The notes below the pieces were generated by a model that had not been told where the DNA came from, did no database searches, and worked only from the letters and a program-made list of their open reading frames with translations. From assembly GCF_013369385.1 (NCBI RefSeq), contig NZ_SZTO01000003.1, positions 186,001-250,000 of the forward strand: 64,000 nucleotides of DNA, read 5' to 3'. Source of the stretch: Vibrio sp. 05-20-BW147 (GTDB taxonomy: Bacteria > Pseudomonadota > Gammaproteobacteria > Enterobacterales > Vibrionaceae). Below, in pieces: positions 18,304-28,154 of the stretch (position 1 is the first letter of the stretch; every line of letters begins with the position of its first letter). A program made the position numbers and the translations under genes.

Positions 18304-20945
18304 TACTCGTTCTCCTCAGTATTTTGTTTTTGTTCTGCTTGTTGAGCTTTACGCGCTTTGGCACGAGCAATCGCCGCAGCGACGGCCGCTTTCTTCGGAT
18401 CGTCTTCTGCTGGTTGCGATTCTTCGCGGTTTTGCTCAGGTGCAGGTTCGTCTGTTTGCTGCGCTTTTCGTGCTTTGGCACGAGCAATCGCCGCAGCGAC
18501 TGCCGCTTTCTTCGGATCGTCTTCTGCTGGTTGCGATTCTTCGCGGTTTTGCTCAGGTGCAGGTTCGTCTGTTTGCTGCGCTTTTCGTGCTTTGGCACGA
18601 GCAATCGCCGCAGCGACTGCCGCTTTCTTAGGATCGTCCTCTGCTGGTTGCGATTCTTCACGGTTTTGCTCAGGAGCCGGCTCGCTTGTTTGCTGCGCTT
18701 TTCGTGCTTTGGCACGAGCAATCGCCGCAGCGACTGCCGCTTTCTTCGGATCGTCTTCTGTTGGTTGCAATTCTTCGCGGTTTTGCTCTGGTGCAGATTC
18801 GTCTGTTTGCTGCGCTTTTCGCGCTTTGGCGCGAGCAATCGCCGCAGCGACTGCCGCTTTCTTCGGATCGTCTTCTGCTGGTTGCGATTCTTCGCGGTTT
18901 TGCTCAGGTGCAGGTTCGTCTATTTGCTGCGCTTTTCGTGCTTTGGCACGGGCAATCGCCGCGGCGACGGCCGCTTTCTTAGGATCGTCTTCTGCTGCTT
19001 GCGATTCTTCGCGGTTTTGCTCAGGTGCAGGTTCGTCTGTTTGCTGCGCTTTTCGTGCTTTGGCGCGAGCAATCGCTGCAGCAACAGCGGCTTTCTTATC
19101 TTCAGGTTCATCCGCCGATGATTCGGATGAAGCAAGTGGTGGTTGCTGCGCTTTTTTCGCTTTTGCTCTTGCAATGGCGGCGGCAACGGCAGATTTTTTA
19201 TCCCCTTGCTCTTCAGAGTCTGGGGTTTTAGATTGCTCTTTCTCTGCTTTTCGCTCGCGAGCAAGACGCTTACGTTCTTCGCGTAACTTCACCATTTCTG
19301 AATTGTCTGGTTCAGACGAACCGGAGTCAGCTGCGGCGGCTTGTTTGGCTTTTGCTTTGGCAATGGCTGCAGCAACTGCCGGTTTAACGCTTGGTGTTTG
19401 CTCGCTATCTTGAGTTTTTTGCGCTTTAACACGAGCGATGGCGGCGGCAATGGCGTCGTCGCCTCCCGTGGATTTCATTTCCTTACGGCGATCTTCCGCG
19501 GCTTTCTTAAAGCGATTCTCGCGTTCTTCTTTTTCGCGCTCCATGCGTGCTTTTTTCTCTTCAAAGCGCAGTTTGGCACGTTCTGCTGCGTCAGCTTCTT
19601 GAGCGCGCGTCCGAATTTCGGCTTTAGCTTGACGATAATAGCTGACAAGCGGGATTTCACTTGGGCACACAAAGGCACAAGCGCCACATTCGATACAATC
19701 TTTTAAGTTTAGCTCTTCACACTTGTCGAACTCTTCGGCTTTAGCGTGCCATTGTAGCTGCTGAGGAAGCAGTGAAGCAGGACAAGCTTCAGCGCATGCG
19801 CCGCAGCGAATACATTCCATTTCGTAACCCGCAGGAGAAATCTCTTTGCGGGTTGGAGCCAAAATACAGTTGGACGTTTTGGTGATCGGAACGTTTGCAT
19901 GAGGCAGGCTAAAGCCCATCATCGGACCGCCCATGATCAAACGTGGTAACTTTTTGTCTGCTTGGTAGCCAAATTGTTCTAATAAAGCATGTACTGGTGT
20001 GCCCAGCGGTACCCAAACGTTACGTGGTGTCTCGAAGGTGTTGCCCGTTAAGGTGACGACTCGATTGACCATTGGTTCGCCGTCCATTACCGCGCGCTTA
20101 ATCGCGTACAGCGATCCGACATTTTGAACAAGGATGCCAATATCCGCAGGAATACCGCCCGCGGGAACTTCTTTATTTGTCAGAACCTTAATCAGCTGCT
20201 TTTCGCCACCAGAGGGGTACTTGGTGGGGATAACACGAATAACGATGTCTCTATTTTGTGCGGCTGATTCAAGGGCTTTAATTGCTTCGGGTTTGTTATC
20301 TTCAATTCCGATGATGGTAAGTTTAGGCTGCAAAATGTGTTCTACAATTTCGATACCTTGTAGAACCTCTTCCGCGTGTTCTTGCAAAAGCTTGTCGTCT
20401 GCGGTGATGTACGGTTCACATTCTGCCGCGTTGACAATCAAAATTTCTGTTCGGCCTAAGCCAGATTGGATTTTTTTCGCGGTCGGAAAGCCTGCGCCTC
20501 CCATTCCGGAAATGCCCGCCATGCGAATCACATCCAAAAGATAGTCGCTGTTTTGTTGTGAATAATCGATGACAGGTTGTTTTTCACACCAAGTATCTTG
20601 GCCATCTGGCGTGATGACCACACACATTTCGCTCAAACCAGAAGGGTGCGCCACTGTGCGTGTTTCAATAGCTGTTATGGTTCCGGAAGTCGAGGCGTGA
20701 ATTGGAAGTGTAAAACCGGCATTCGATTGGGTGAGCAATTGCCCTTTTAAGACGTGATCGCCTACGTTGACCAAGATGTTTCCCGGTTTGCCGATGTGTT
20801 GTTTGAGCGGTAACACAATCTCATTGGCTAGCGCTGCGTGCACCAAAGGCTGCTGGTTTGACTGGCGTTTGTTTTCCGCAGGATGAACACCACCTGGAAA
20901 ATCCCAAAGCGCGCCTGTACGAATTTGTTCAATTAAAGACAACAT
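18303..20945 (-). CDS. rsxC: Electron transport complex subunit RsxC/RnfC with long repeat tail
   Basis: An 880-residue membrane-associated Fe-S/flavin subunit that takes electrons from NADH or passes them to ferredoxin. The N-terminal region contains the Gly-rich nucleotide-binding segment [15 protein letters not shown] (about 144-158). Two [4Fe-4S] motifs follow: Cys378-x2-Cys381-x2-Cys384-x3-Cys388 and Cys417-x2-Cys420-x2-Cys423-x3-Cys427. A charged coiled coil rich in Arg, Glu and Lys follows (about 440-495), and from about residue 500 the protein is Ala/Lys-rich. The last 280 residues are tandem 39-residue repeats of the form [19 protein letters not shown] plus an acidic linker ending in EDDP. 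The core is standard; the tail is much longer than needed for activity. Confidence 0.95.
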   Translation of the reverse strand: MLSLIEQIRTGALWDFPGGVHPAENKRQSNQQPLVHAALANEIVLPLKQHIGKPGNILVNVGDHVLKGQLLTQSNAGFTLPIHASTSGTITAIETRTVAHPSGLSEMCVVITPDGQDTWCEKQPVIDYSQQNSDYLLDVIRMAGISGMGGAGFPTAKKIQSGLGRTEILIVNAAECEPYITADDKLLQEHAEEVLQGIEIVEHILQPKLTIIGIEDNKPEAIKALESAAQNRDIVIRVIPTKYPSGGEKQLIKVLTNKEVPAGGIPADIGILVQNVGSLYAIKRAVMDGEPMVNRVVTLTGNTFETPRNVWVPLGTPVHALLEQFGYQADKKLPRLIMGGPMMGFSLPHANVPITKTSNCILAPTRKEISPAGYEMECIRCGACAEACPASLLPQQLQWHAKAEEFDKCEELNLKDCIECGACAFVCPSEIPLVSYYRQAKAEIRTRAQEADAAERAKLRFEEKKARMEREKEERENRFKKAAEDRRKEMKSTGGDDAIAAAIARVKAQKTQDSEQTPSVKPAVAAAIAKAKAKQAAAADSGSSEPDNSEMVKLREERKRLARERKAEKEQSKTPDSEEQGDKKSAVAAAIARAKAKKAQQPPLASSESSADEPEDKKAAVAAAIARAKARKAQQTDEPAPEQNREESQAAEDDPKKAAVAAAIARAKARKAQQIDEPAPEQNREESQPAEDDPKKAAVAAAIARAKARKAQQTDESAPEQNREELQPTEDDPKKAAVAAAIARAKARKAQQTSEPAPEQNREESQPAEDDPKKAAVAAAIARAKARKAQQTDEPAPEQNREESQPAEDDPKKAAVAAAIARAKARKAQQTDEPAPEQNREESQPAEDDPKKAAVAAAIARAKARKAQQAEQKQNTEENE
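18340..19100 (-). repeat. Seven in-frame 117-bp tandem repeats inside rsxC
   Basis: The segment GCACGAGCAATCGCC and close variants recurs at 18361, 18478, 18595, 18712, 18829, 18946 and 19063, exactly every 117 bases. Each unit encodes 39 residues: an Ala/Lys helix and an acidic Pro/Glu/Gln linker. Units differ by only a few bases, so the array is recent or kept uniform by recombination. Older, diverged units lie between about 19100 and 19460. Confidence 0.95.
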
Positions 20946-20957
20946 CTTCTTTGCCCT

Positions 20958-21554
20958 TTAGTTATTCTGATCTCTGCTGGTGGCAGAGTTAGGGTTAGCT
21001 TCGGAAATATTGACCACAGGTATAGCATTAAGCTGCCACTTCCATGTTTCCGTGGTTGTCTCCAGAGGAATCATTTCAATACAGTCTGTCGGGCAAGGCG
21101 CCACGCATAAATCGCAGCCCGTACATTCATCTTTAATGACCGTATGTAGAGCTTTGGTTCCACCAACAATAGCATCGACCGGACAGGCTTGGATGCACTT
21201 GGTGCAACCAATACACATGTCTTCGTGGATAAACGCGACTTTTTTCACTTTGCCTTCAAGATCATGGGCGGATTCTTCCGCTTCAACGCCCATAAGATCG
21301 GCCAGTTTCTCAATGGTCGCTTGGCCTCCTGGTGGGCACTTATTGATGCTGTCTCCATTCGCGATGGCTTCTGCGTAAGGACGGCAACCAGGATAGCCAC
21401 ACTGACCACATTGCGTTTGTGGCAATATGGCATCGATTTGATCCACGATTGGATCCGCTTCGACTTTAAAGCGAATTGAGGCAAAACCAAGGATAGCGCC
21501 AAATAGCGTAGCCAGCAGTGCAATGGCTAGCACGGCAATCATGATGGTTGTCAT
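20958..21554 (-). CDS. rsxB: Electron transport complex subunit RsxB/RnfB
   Basis: A 198-residue polyferredoxin with an N-terminal membrane helix (about 5-27). [10 protein letters not shown] cluster motif belongs to the Fer4_19-like domain, and two ferredoxin motifs follow: [15 protein letters not shown] and [15 protein letters not shown]. It is the entry or exit ferredoxin subunit of the Rsx complex. The gene ends 12 bases before rsxC and starts one base after rsxA. Confidence 0.96.
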   Translation of the reverse strand: MTTIMIAVLAIALLATLFGAILGFASIRFKVEADPIVDQIDAILPQTQCGQCGYPGCRPYAEAIANGDSINKCPPGGQATIEKLADLMGVEAEESAHDLEGKVKKVAFIHEDMCIGCTKCIQACPVDAIVGGTKALHTVIKDECTGCDLCVAPCPTDCIEMIPLETTTETWKWQLNAIPVVNISEANPNSATSRDQNN

Positions 21555-21555
21555 C

Positions 21556-22134
21556 TTATTTCACCAACCCCGTAAAGCCCATAAACGCTAGCGACATTAA
21601 TCCTGCAGTAATCATCGCAATGGAAGCCCCTTTAAAAGGCGCAGGCACATCCGCTGCAGAAATGCGCTCACGCATCGAAGCAAACAGAATCAGTACTAAA
21701 GAAAAACCAACCGCTGCACCAAAACCATAGATGATGGATTCAACAAACGAGTGGTTTTCATTGATATTCAGTAGAGCAACCCCCAACACGGCACAGTTGG
21801 TGGTAATCAAAGGTAGAAAAATACCCAGCAGGCGATAGAGGGTTGGGCTGGTCTTGTGAACCACCATTTCCGTAAACTGGACCACCACCGCAATCACCAA
21901 AATAAAGCTCATGGTTCGTAGGTATTCGATGTGCAATGGCTCAAGAATGTAGCTTTCAACAAGATAAGCGCACACGGAAGCCATAGTAAGGACAAAGGTC
22001 GTTGCCAAGCCCATACCAATTGCGGTTTCCAATTTTTTTGACACGCCCATGAAGGGACACAATCCGAGAAACTTCACCAGTACAAAGTTGTTTACGAGGA
22101 CGGTGCCAATCAACAACAAAATATATTCGGTCAT
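21556..22134 (-). CDS. rsxA: Electron transport complex subunit RsxA/RnfA
   Basis: A 192-residue six-helix membrane subunit. The conserved [16 protein letters not shown] and [14 protein letters not shown] segments each carry one cysteine, placed to hold the intramembrane Fe cluster with RsxE. The frame is open to 22194, but the ATG at 22134 gives the universal [11 protein letters not shown] start. No clear Shine-Dalgarno is visible. This is the first gene of rsxABCDGE, divergent from uvrB across 885 bp. Confidence 0.95.
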   Translation of the reverse strand: MTEYILLLIGTVLVNNFVLVKFLGLCPFMGVSKKLETAIGMGLATTFVLTMASVCAYLVESYILEPLHIEYLRTMSFILVIAVVVQFTEMVVHKTSPTLYRLLGIFLPLITTNCAVLGVALLNINENHSFVESIIYGFGAAVGFSLVLILFASMRERISAADVPAPFKGASIAMITAGLMSLAFMGFTGLVK

Positions 22135-22548
22135 AATTATTACGTTCTGCAAATCCGATCCCGATATTATCGTGCTTTGTCCGGGTAATAACAACCAATG
22201 AAAGGTAAGGTTTTGAGTAGCTGACGGAATTTTATACTTCGTAATCGGTTCGTTTGTTTAGGGCAAGAAAAAATATGGCGCTGCAAATGAACAAAACACC
22301 CGATACCAAGAAGGGTTGTTTTGAAAAAGTTCGTCTCCGCCAGCTGGGCTCAACTCCGCGGCGCAGGGAGCAAACTTCGTCGCTCTGTCAGCTTAGGTAA
22401 GGAGGATGATGGCCTTGAGTGAAAGTGGTGCGATCGCTAACGAGCAGCGCTATACGTGTCAATACTGATATTGAGATTTGCTGTCAAAAAAAAGCAAAAA
22501 AAACACTTTACTTTCCTGAACCCCTTGTAGGGTTTGGTCTTGCTTTAC

Positions 22549-22714
22549 TTATCCACCAAAATTGTGGATAACTGTGTGAGTTAATCTTGAGCAATGTACT
22601 GCGAGGCTTGAATTTGAGTTTAAGCTCTAAAGGTAAGCGTGTGTGATTTTCTTATAAGGTAATGATATTCAGACTTTATTTTATATCTGTAGAGGTGTGT
22701 CTTGATGTGGATAA
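22549..22714. promoter_or_regulatory. DnaA-box cluster upstream of uvrB
   Basis: TTATCCACC (22549-22557, one mismatch), TGTGGATAA (22563-22571, perfect) and TGTGGATAA (22706-22714, perfect) match the DnaA box TTATCCACA on one strand or the other; a weaker TGTGGATGG follows near 22767. The first two are inverted with five bases between. DnaA binding upstream of uvrB has been described in E. coli. Confidence 0.5.
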
Positions 22715-22973
22715 ATAAGTGGTAATTTAGTAAAGGCTCATTTAAAAGGGTGCTGATGGGGAAAAGATGTGGATGGTATTACGACTAGGTTAGTGATGAG
22801 AGCGCTAGTAGGGCGTAGGAGAATAACAGAACTGAAATTGATAAGCTAGAAAAATGTCATGTAATCGTTAGGCTGTTCCACAATACAATTGACAGCGTTT
22901 TATCGAACATGTTCGGCACGATCTATCAAGCGTACACAGTCGAAAATTGCTTCTATGTTTCTTTGATATGGGA

Positions 22974-22989
22974 GTGTATATTTATACAG
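22974..22989 (+). promoter_or_regulatory. LexA (SOS) box of uvrB
   Basis: GTGTATATTTATACAG matches the consensus CTGT-N8-ACAG at all but the first base, with an AT-rich centre. It lies 30 bp before the uvrB start codon, as expected for an SOS-repressed promoter. Confidence 0.75.
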
Positions 22990-23019
22990 TTTTTACGTTG
23001 TGCAGTAGTGAGAGGAAAA

Positions 23020-25050
23020 ATGAGCAAACTTTACGATCTGGTTTCTGACTATGCGCCATCGGGAGATCAACCAACGGCGATCAAACAACTGACAGAAGGG
23101 TTGGATGCTGGCTTGGCTCACCAAACCTTACTCGGGGTGACGGGATCCGGTAAAACATTTACCTTGGCGAATGTGATTGCTCAAGCGCAACGCCCAGCAA
23201 TCCTGCTTGCGCCAAACAAAACCCTTGCCGCCCAACTTTACGGTGAGATGAAAGCGTTTTTCCCCAATAACGCGGTCGAATATTTTGTCTCTTACTACGA
23301 TTATTACCAACCTGAAGCCTATGTGCCAACCACCGACACCTTTATAGAGAAGGACTCATCGGTCAACGCTCATATTGAACAAATGCGTTTATCTGCCACC
23401 AAAGCGTTATTGGAGCGAAAAGACGCCATTATCGTCGCCTCTGTTTCGGCTATTTATGGTTTGGGTGATCCCGAGGCCTACCTGCAAATGATGTTGCATA
23501 TACGCCGTGGTGATGTGATGGATCAACGCGACATACTGCGCCGTTTGGCTGAGCTGCAATATAGCCGTAACGATATTGCTTTTGAACGAGGCCAATTTCG
23601 CGTGCGCGGAGAGGTGATCGACGTTTTTCCGGCTGAATCGGACCAAGATGCGGTGCGCATCGAGATGTTTGATGATGAGATCGACTGCATCAGTGTGTTT
23701 GATCCACTGACCGGAGTGGTCAAACAACGCGATTTACCCCGCTTTACGATTTACCCTAAGACTCACTACGTCACACCTCGAGAGCGTATTCTGCAGGCGA
23801 TTGAAAACATCAAACAAGAGCTGCGTGAGCGACAAACTTACTTGCGTGACAACAATAAATTGTTGGAAGAGCAACGTATTAGTCAGCGTACCCAATTCGA
23901 TATTGAAATGATGAATGAGCTGGGATTCTGCTCTGGCATCGAAAACTACTCGCGTTATCTCAGCGGTCGAGCGGAAGGTGAGCCGCCTCCAACGTTATTT
24001 GACTACTTACCACACGACGGTTTGTTGATCATTGATGAATCTCACGTGACAGTGCCACAAATTGGCGCAATGTATAAAGGTGACCGCTCACGGAAAGAGA
24101 CCTTGGTTGAATATGGTTTCCGTTTGCCTTCAGCATTGGACAATCGACCATTGAAATTTGAAGAGTTCGAAGCGCTTGCGCCACAAACTATTTTCGTTTC
24201 AGCCACTCCGGGTAATTACGAACTAGAGAAAAGTGCGGGCGAAATTGCTGACCAAGTGGTGCGTCCGACCGGATTGCTCGATCCTGTACTGGAAGTGCGA
24301 CCAGTGGCGACTCAAGTGGATGATCTGCTTTCTGAGATCCGCATCCGCGCGGTGAAAGATGAACGCGTGTTAGTGACAACACTGACCAAACGTATGGCGG
24401 AAGATCTAACTGAATACTTGCATGAGCACGATGTGAAAGTGCGTTACCTACACTCTGATATCGACACGGTTGAACGAGTGGAGATCATTCGTGACTTGAG
24501 GCTAGGGGAGTTCGATGTGTTGGTGGGGATTAACTTGTTACGCGAGGGCCTCGACATGCCCGAAGTGTCTTTGGTTGCGATTCTCGATGCTGATAAAGAA
24601 GGCTTTTTACGTTCAGAGCGCTCATTGATTCAGACCATTGGCCGTGCAGCCCGTAACCTCCATGGTAAAGCGATCTTGTATGCAGACTCCATCACCAAAT
24701 CGATGAAGAAAGCGATGGATGAAACGGAACGACGCCGTGAGAAACAGCAAGCGCACAATGAAAAGATGGGCATTCAGCCTCAAGCCTTGAAGCGTAATAT
24801 CAAAGATATCATGGAGCTGGGCGATATTACGAAATCCCGCAAGCAGAAAGTGAGCAAAACGGTGCCGTTGTCGAAAGTGGCTGAACCATCACAATCCTAT
24901 AATGTGTTGACGCCACAGCAACTGGAAAAAGAAATCACAAAACTGGAAGCGCAAATGTACAAACACGCTCAGGATTTGGAATTTGAGTTAGCCGCGCAGA
25001 AGCGTGATGAAATTGAAAAGTTGCGCCAGCAGTTTATTGCTAACAGCTAA
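23020..25050 (+). CDS. uvrB: UvrABC excinuclease subunit B
   Basis: Damage-verifying helicase-like subunit of nucleotide excision repair, loaded by UvrA and cut-activating UvrC. The 676-residue protein has the Walker [10 protein letters not shown] near residue 40, the beta-hairpin [12 protein letters not shown] that clamps DNA, the DEAD-like [11 protein letters not shown], helicase motif [12 protein letters not shown], and the C-terminal UVR domain ([20 protein letters not shown]) that contacts UvrC. AGAGG lies just before ATG 23020; the in-frame region upstream to 22909 includes the LexA box and is not coding. Confidence 0.97.
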   Translation: MSKLYDLVSDYAPSGDQPTAIKQLTEGLDAGLAHQTLLGVTGSGKTFTLANVIAQAQRPAILLAPNKTLAAQLYGEMKAFFPNNAVEYFVSYYDYYQPEAYVPTTDTFIEKDSSVNAHIEQMRLSATKALLERKDAIIVASVSAIYGLGDPEAYLQMMLHIRRGDVMDQRDILRRLAELQYSRNDIAFERGQFRVRGEVIDVFPAESDQDAVRIEMFDDEIDCISVFDPLTGVVKQRDLPRFTIYPKTHYVTPRERILQAIENIKQELRERQTYLRDNNKLLEEQRISQRTQFDIEMMNELGFCSGIENYSRYLSGRAEGEPPPTLFDYLPHDGLLIIDESHVTVPQIGAMYKGDRSRKETLVEYGFRLPSALDNRPLKFEEFEALAPQTIFVSATPGNYELEKSAGEIADQVVRPTGLLDPVLEVRPVATQVDDLLSEIRIRAVKDERVLVTTLTKRMAEDLTEYLHEHDVKVRYLHSDIDTVERVEIIRDLRLGEFDVLVGINLLREGLDMPEVSLVAILDADKEGFLRSERSLIQTIGRAARNLHGKAILYADSITKSMKKAMDETERRREKQQAHNEKMGIQPQALKRNIKDIMELGDITKSRKQKVSKTVPLSKVAEPSQSYNVLTPQQLEKEITKLEAQMYKHAQDLEFELAAQKRDEIEKLRQQFIANS

Positions 25051-25083
25051 CCAGAGCGTGGTGAATTAGCGCTTGAAGTGAAC

Positions 25084-25177
25084 AAAAAAAAGCCAACAGT
25101 CATTTTTACTATTGGCTATCAATTGTGAACACTAGGTTCACTAACAACGTCAGTTGGCTAGGTGACCCGAGGGGCCA
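25084..25177 (-). ncRNA. qrr1: Qrr1 quorum-regulatory small RNA
   Basis: About 94 nt on the minus strand. It contains the almost invariant Qrr core GGGTCACCTAGCCAAC followed by TGACGTTGTTAGTGAA (25135-25170), which base-pairs with luxR/hapR-type and aphA mRNAs with Hfq. The 5' end can form the short stem TGGCCC-CTC-GGGTCA, typical of Qrr1, which has a smaller first loop than other Qrr RNAs. The 3' end is a terminator: AGCCAATAGT and ACTGTTGGCT with eight T. The predicted +1 (25177) is 12 bases from the -12 GC of a sigma-54 promoter. The gene is divergent from luxO, its activator. Confidence 0.92.
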
Positions 25178-25187
25178 TCTTTTGTAC

Positions 25188-25203
25188 TGCATGGTTTATG
25201 CCA
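25188..25203 (-). promoter_or_regulatory. Sigma-54 promoter of qrr1
   Basis: On the minus strand TGGCAT-AAACC-ATGCA fits the RpoN consensus TGGCAC-N5-TTGCA with correct GG/GC spacing. It is placed exactly 12 bases before the expected Qrr1 5' end. Confidence 0.85.
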
Positions 25204-25264
25204 GTTGTAAGCACGCTAAGTAGCGCAAAAATGGTGTGTGTGGCGATAAAATACAATTGAAATT

Positions 25265-25289
25265 TGCAAAATGCATCGCGCAATGCGAT
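25265..25289. promoter_or_regulatory. Two adjacent LuxO-binding-site candidates
   Basis: TTGCAAAATGCAT (25265-25277) matches the palindromic LuxO site TTGCA-N3-TGCAA at 12 of 13 positions. An abutting, weaker palindrome TCGCGCAATGCGA (25277-25289) follows. They lie 60-100 bp upstream of the qrr1 promoter, a normal enhancer distance, and just before luxO, so they could also mediate LuxO autorepression. Confidence 0.6.
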
Positions 25290-25324
25290 TATTATCCAAA
25301 ACACAAATAACAATTGGCTAGACT

Positions 25325-26725
25325 ATGCAACAAATCACCACAACGAAGCAGCGCTATTTGCTTATGGTAGAGGATACCGCCTCAGTAGCAGCCCTGTACC
25401 GTTCCTATTTAATGCCTTTGGGTATCGATATTAATATTGTGGGGACTGGCCGCGATGCTATCGATAGTCTTAAACATCGAATTCCCGATCTAATCTTGTT
25501 GGACTTACGTCTGCCGGATATGACAGGTATGGACGTATTGCACGCCGTAAAAGCGAGTCACCCAGATGTTCCCATTATTTTCATGACCGCACATGGGTCA
25601 ATTGACACTGCTGTGGAAGCGATGCGACATGGTTCTCAGGATTTCTTGATCAAACCCTGTGAAGCTGACAGGCTTCGGGTCACGGTGAACAATGCCATCC
25701 GCAAAGCGAGCAAGCTAAAAAATGATTCAGACAGTGCAGGAAGTCAGAACTATCAAGGCTTTATCGGTAGTAGTCAAAAAATGCAGCAGGTCTATCGAAC
25801 CATTGACTCGGCGGCGAGCAGTAAAGCAAGCATCTTTATCACGGGTGAAAGTGGTACAGGTAAAGAGGTGTGTGCAGAAGCGATACACGCCGCCAGCCGA
25901 CGAGGCGATAAACCATTTATAGCTATTAACTGTGCAGCCATTCCTAAAGATTTGATTGAAAGTGAGCTGTTTGGTCACGTCAAAGGGGCGTTTACCGGTG
26001 CGGCGACCGATCGCCAGGGCGCTGCAGAACTGGCCGATGGCGGCACGCTTTTCCTGGATGAGCTGTGTGAAATGGACTTGGATTTGCAAACCAAGTTGTT
26101 GCGTTTTATTCAAACCGGCACCTTCCAAAAGGTTGGTTCGTCCAAAATGAAGAGTGTCGATGTACGATTTGTCTGCGCGACCAACCGAGATCCTTGGAAA
26201 GAAGTGCAAGAAGGGCGTTTTCGTGAGGATTTGTATTATCGTTTGTACGTGATTCCTCTTCACCTTCCGCCTCTGCGTGAGCGCGGCGAGGATGTGATCG
26301 AAATTGCCTATTCTCTACTAGGCTATATGTCACATGAAGAAGGGAAGAATTTTGTGCGTTTTTCTCAACCAGTCATTGACCGTTTTAACGAATACGAATG
26401 GCCGGGCAATGTTCGTCAGTTACAAAACGTACTGAGAAACATTGTGGTACTGAATAATGGTAAAGAAATTACCATGGAAATGCTGCCACCTCCGCTCAAC
26501 CAACCGTTTGAGCGCAAGGACATGGCCCTACAGCTTTCTGAGGATTTGATTTCAGTGACCGATATTTGCCCTTTGTGGATCACTGAAAAAATGGCGATAG
26601 AACAGGCGATTAAAGCTTGTGACGGCAATATTCCACGAGCCGCAGGTTATTTAGATGTTAGCCCTTCAACCATTTATCGCAAATTGCAAGCGTGGAACGT
26701 GAAAGAAGAAAAACAGAAAGCCTAA
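25325..26725 (+). CDS. luxO: Quorum-sensing sigma-54-dependent response regulator LuxO
   Basis: A 466-residue NtrC-type regulator. At low cell density phosphorylated LuxO activates qrr genes with sigma-54. Domains: receiver (about 12-125) with phospho-acceptor Asp60 in [13 protein letters not shown]+ domain (about 147-380) with Walker A GESGTGKE, the sigma-54-contact loop GAFTGA and Walker B TLFLDE; and a C-terminal Fis-type helix-turn-helix ([20 protein letters not shown]). If translation starts at the ATG at 25364 the acceptor becomes Asp47, the number used in the Vibrio literature. Neither start has a strong Shine-Dalgarno. It is divergent from qrr1 and overlaps luxU by one base. Confidence 0.97.
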   Translation: MQQITTTKQRYLLMVEDTASVAALYRSYLMPLGIDINIVGTGRDAIDSLKHRIPDLILLDLRLPDMTGMDVLHAVKASHPDVPIIFMTAHGSIDTAVEAMRHGSQDFLIKPCEADRLRVTVNNAIRKASKLKNDSDSAGSQNYQGFIGSSQKMQQVYRTIDSAASSKASIFITGESGTGKEVCAEAIHAASRRGDKPFIAINCAAIPKDLIESELFGHVKGAFTGAATDRQGAAELADGGTLFLDELCEMDLDLQTKLLRFIQTGTFQKVGSSKMKSVDVRFVCATNRDPWKEVQEGRFREDLYYRLYVIPLHLPPLRERGEDVIEIAYSLLGYMSHEEGKNFVRFSQPVIDRFNEYEWPGNVRQLQNVLRNIVVLNNGKEITMEMLPPPLNQPFERKDMALQLSEDLISVTDICPLWITEKMAIEQAIKACDGNIPRAAGYLDVSPSTIYRKLQAWNVKEEKQKA

Positions 26726-27072
26726 TGGAATTATTAAACCAGAAGAAAATTGCTTCGCTCAGTGAAGAAATTGGTCAAGAAAATGTGCCGATGTTATTGG
26801 AGATTTTTTTGGGTGAGTTAGAAAGCTATCTCAAGGTACTTTGTGACGCGACTTACAGCGATAAACTCAGTTACTTGAAAGAGATCAGTCATGCTCTAAA
26901 GAGCAGTGCAGCCAGCTTTGGAGCTGATTCATTATGTGCGTATGCGGTTGAGATTGACGCCAGAGCAAAGCAGAATGATGATTTTGAAGAGATGGTCGAT
27001 GTCGTTGCGATGATTGATCACTTACACAACACCCGACACGCCTATTTAGCTTGGCAGGCAAAAATATTCTGA
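26725..27072 (+). CDS. luxU: Quorum-sensing phosphotransfer protein LuxU
   Basis: A 115-residue histidine phosphotransfer protein that relays phosphate between membrane sensor kinases (LuxQ, LuxN, CqsS type) and LuxO. The phosphorylated His56 lies in EISHALKSSAASFGAD, the normal HPt helix motif. The ATG overlaps the luxO stop (TAATG), so the two are translationally coupled; the longer frame from 26692 lies within luxO. A terminator follows directly. Confidence 0.95.
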   Translation: MELLNQKKIASLSEEIGQENVPMLLEIFLGELESYLKVLCDATYSDKLSYLKEISHALKSSAASFGADSLCAYAVEIDARAKQNDDFEEMVDVVAMIDHLHNTRHAYLAWQAKIF

Positions 27073-27074
27073 TC

Positions 27075-27112
27075 AAAAACGGCTCCTTATTTAAAGAGCC
27101 GTTTTTTATTAG
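27075..27112. terminator. Bidirectional terminator between luxU and the yvcK-family gene
   Basis: AAAACGGCTC and GAGCCGTTTT form a 10-bp stem around a 10-base loop, with T-runs leaving in both directions. It separates the convergent genes. Confidence 0.85.
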
Positions 27113-27121
27113 GGCTGCGTT

Positions 27122-28018
27122 TTAAATGTCTGCTAAGAGTTGTTGCTCGATAGCAAGACGCAGTTTTTTCCGATCATGACGCCAGTCACGATTCGCAGAG
27201 GCAAGTGATTGAGTCACAAAGTGCCAGCGATCTTTCAACTCAGGATGCTCGGTATCCCCTAGGACTACGTCTATCTTTCGTCCTTGGCATGCACGCTCAC
27301 ACCATTCGAGTTTCTCTTTGAAGCTCATACGGCCGGCCGGGCCAAACTCTGGGCTTAAGTTTGCAACAAAGATCAATTTGGCTTTGGTGTTTTTGGCAAT
27401 CGCTTTGCCAAGTTCAGGCAGCAACAATGGCGGCATAATACTGGTTAGAAAACTGCCGGGGCCAAGGATGATGGCATCGGCCTCTTCAAGTGCCGTGATG
27501 GCTTCTTTGGTGGCCGGCACTTCTGGGGAGAGATCCAAGCGGCGTAAGTCGGTTTCCATTTCGTCGACGTTAGTCTCACCAGTTACCCATCTTCCGTCAG
27601 TTGATAGAGCGGTCAGGTCGGATGGGTGTTCAGACATCGGTAAAATATTGACTTGCACTTTTAGCATGTCGCGAACCAAATTGATCGCATCTAGTGGGCG
27701 AACGGATAAGTTGTCGAGCGCGGTGAGCATTAGATTGCCGAGGTTGTGGCCGTCAAGCTCTCCACTGCCTTTGAAGCGATATTCAAACATCATTGAGCTG
27801 ATAGAGGGCTCAGTAATTAATTGATTAATACAGTTGCGGGTATCACCCCATGCAATGCCACCTTGGCAATGGCGTATTCGGCCTGTTGAACCACCGTTAT
27901 CGGTGGTGGCAACAATACCTGTTGCATTGCCGCCAAACTCTTTGAGAGCCGCGAGCATCCTTCCCAAGCCATGACCGCCGCCAACCGCGACGACTTTTTT
28001 GGAAGCGTATATGTTCAT
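27122..28018 (-). CDS. yvcK: YvcK/CofD-like gluconeogenesis factor
   Basis: A 298-residue nucleotide-sugar-binding protein of the CofD-like family. VVAVGGGHGLGRML at the start is the Rossmann loop; ATTDNGGSTGRIR and GHNLGNLMLTAL are further family signatures. Members are needed for growth on gluconeogenic carbon sources and for normal cell shape in other bacteria and bind UDP-sugars; no enzymatic reaction is established. Position next to moaA matches E. coli ybhK. It is convergent with luxU and divergent from moaA. Confidence 0.85.
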   Translation of the reverse strand: MNIYASKKVVAVGGGHGLGRMLAALKEFGGNATGIVATTDNGGSTGRIRHCQGGIAWGDTRNCINQLITEPSISSMMFEYRFKGSGELDGHNLGNLMLTALDNLSVRPLDAINLVRDMLKVQVNILPMSEHPSDLTALSTDGRWVTGETNVDEMETDLRRLDLSPEVPATKEAITALEEADAIILGPGSFLTSIMPPLLLPELGKAIAKNTKAKLIFVANLSPEFGPAGRMSFKEKLEWCERACQGRKIDVVLGDTEHPELKDRWHFVTQSLASANRDWRHDRKKLRLAIEQQLLADI

Positions 28019-28154
28019 CCTGTTCTTCTTATTTTTTCATAACCAACTACAATTTAGAGTATCCCGTTAATAACAGGTACTCACAAGGTGGTAAATTGTG
28101 GGTTTAGTGAGGTTTTTCTCGATTAGAGCTAGATTCCACTACAAATATTAAGTA

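Larger units (their letters stand above)
22135..23019. other. Large divergent region between rsxA and uvrB
   Basis: 885 bp without an assigned gene. It holds a short GC-richer island (about 22320-22470) with two adjacent small frames, 22275-22400 (41 codons) and 22406-22468 (20 codons); the second has AAGGAGG directly before it, too close for good initiation. A cluster of DnaA-box-like sites and a LexA box follow nearer uvrB. An imperfect direct repeat (TTCGTC..CAGCT) occurs at about 22330 and 22376. Neither small frame resembles a protein I know. Confidence 0.4.

Noticed and set aside
18340..19100. Regular 117-bp repeats that could suggest a CRISPR-like array
   Set aside because: The period is continuous with no unique spacers, and all units are in frame within rsxC, encoding 39-residue protein repeats.
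18254..19413. Long opposite-strand open frames across rsxC (up to 351 codons, Ala/Cys/Ser-rich)
   Set aside because: They exist because the repeat has a biased codon composition without stops on the other strand; no ribosome site or similarity, while rsxC is certain on the minus strand.
22549..22767. DnaA-box cluster read as a replication origin
   Set aside because: None of the genes usual at Vibrio origins is near, and there are only three to four boxes without a clear DUE array; a regulatory role at uvrB is simpler.
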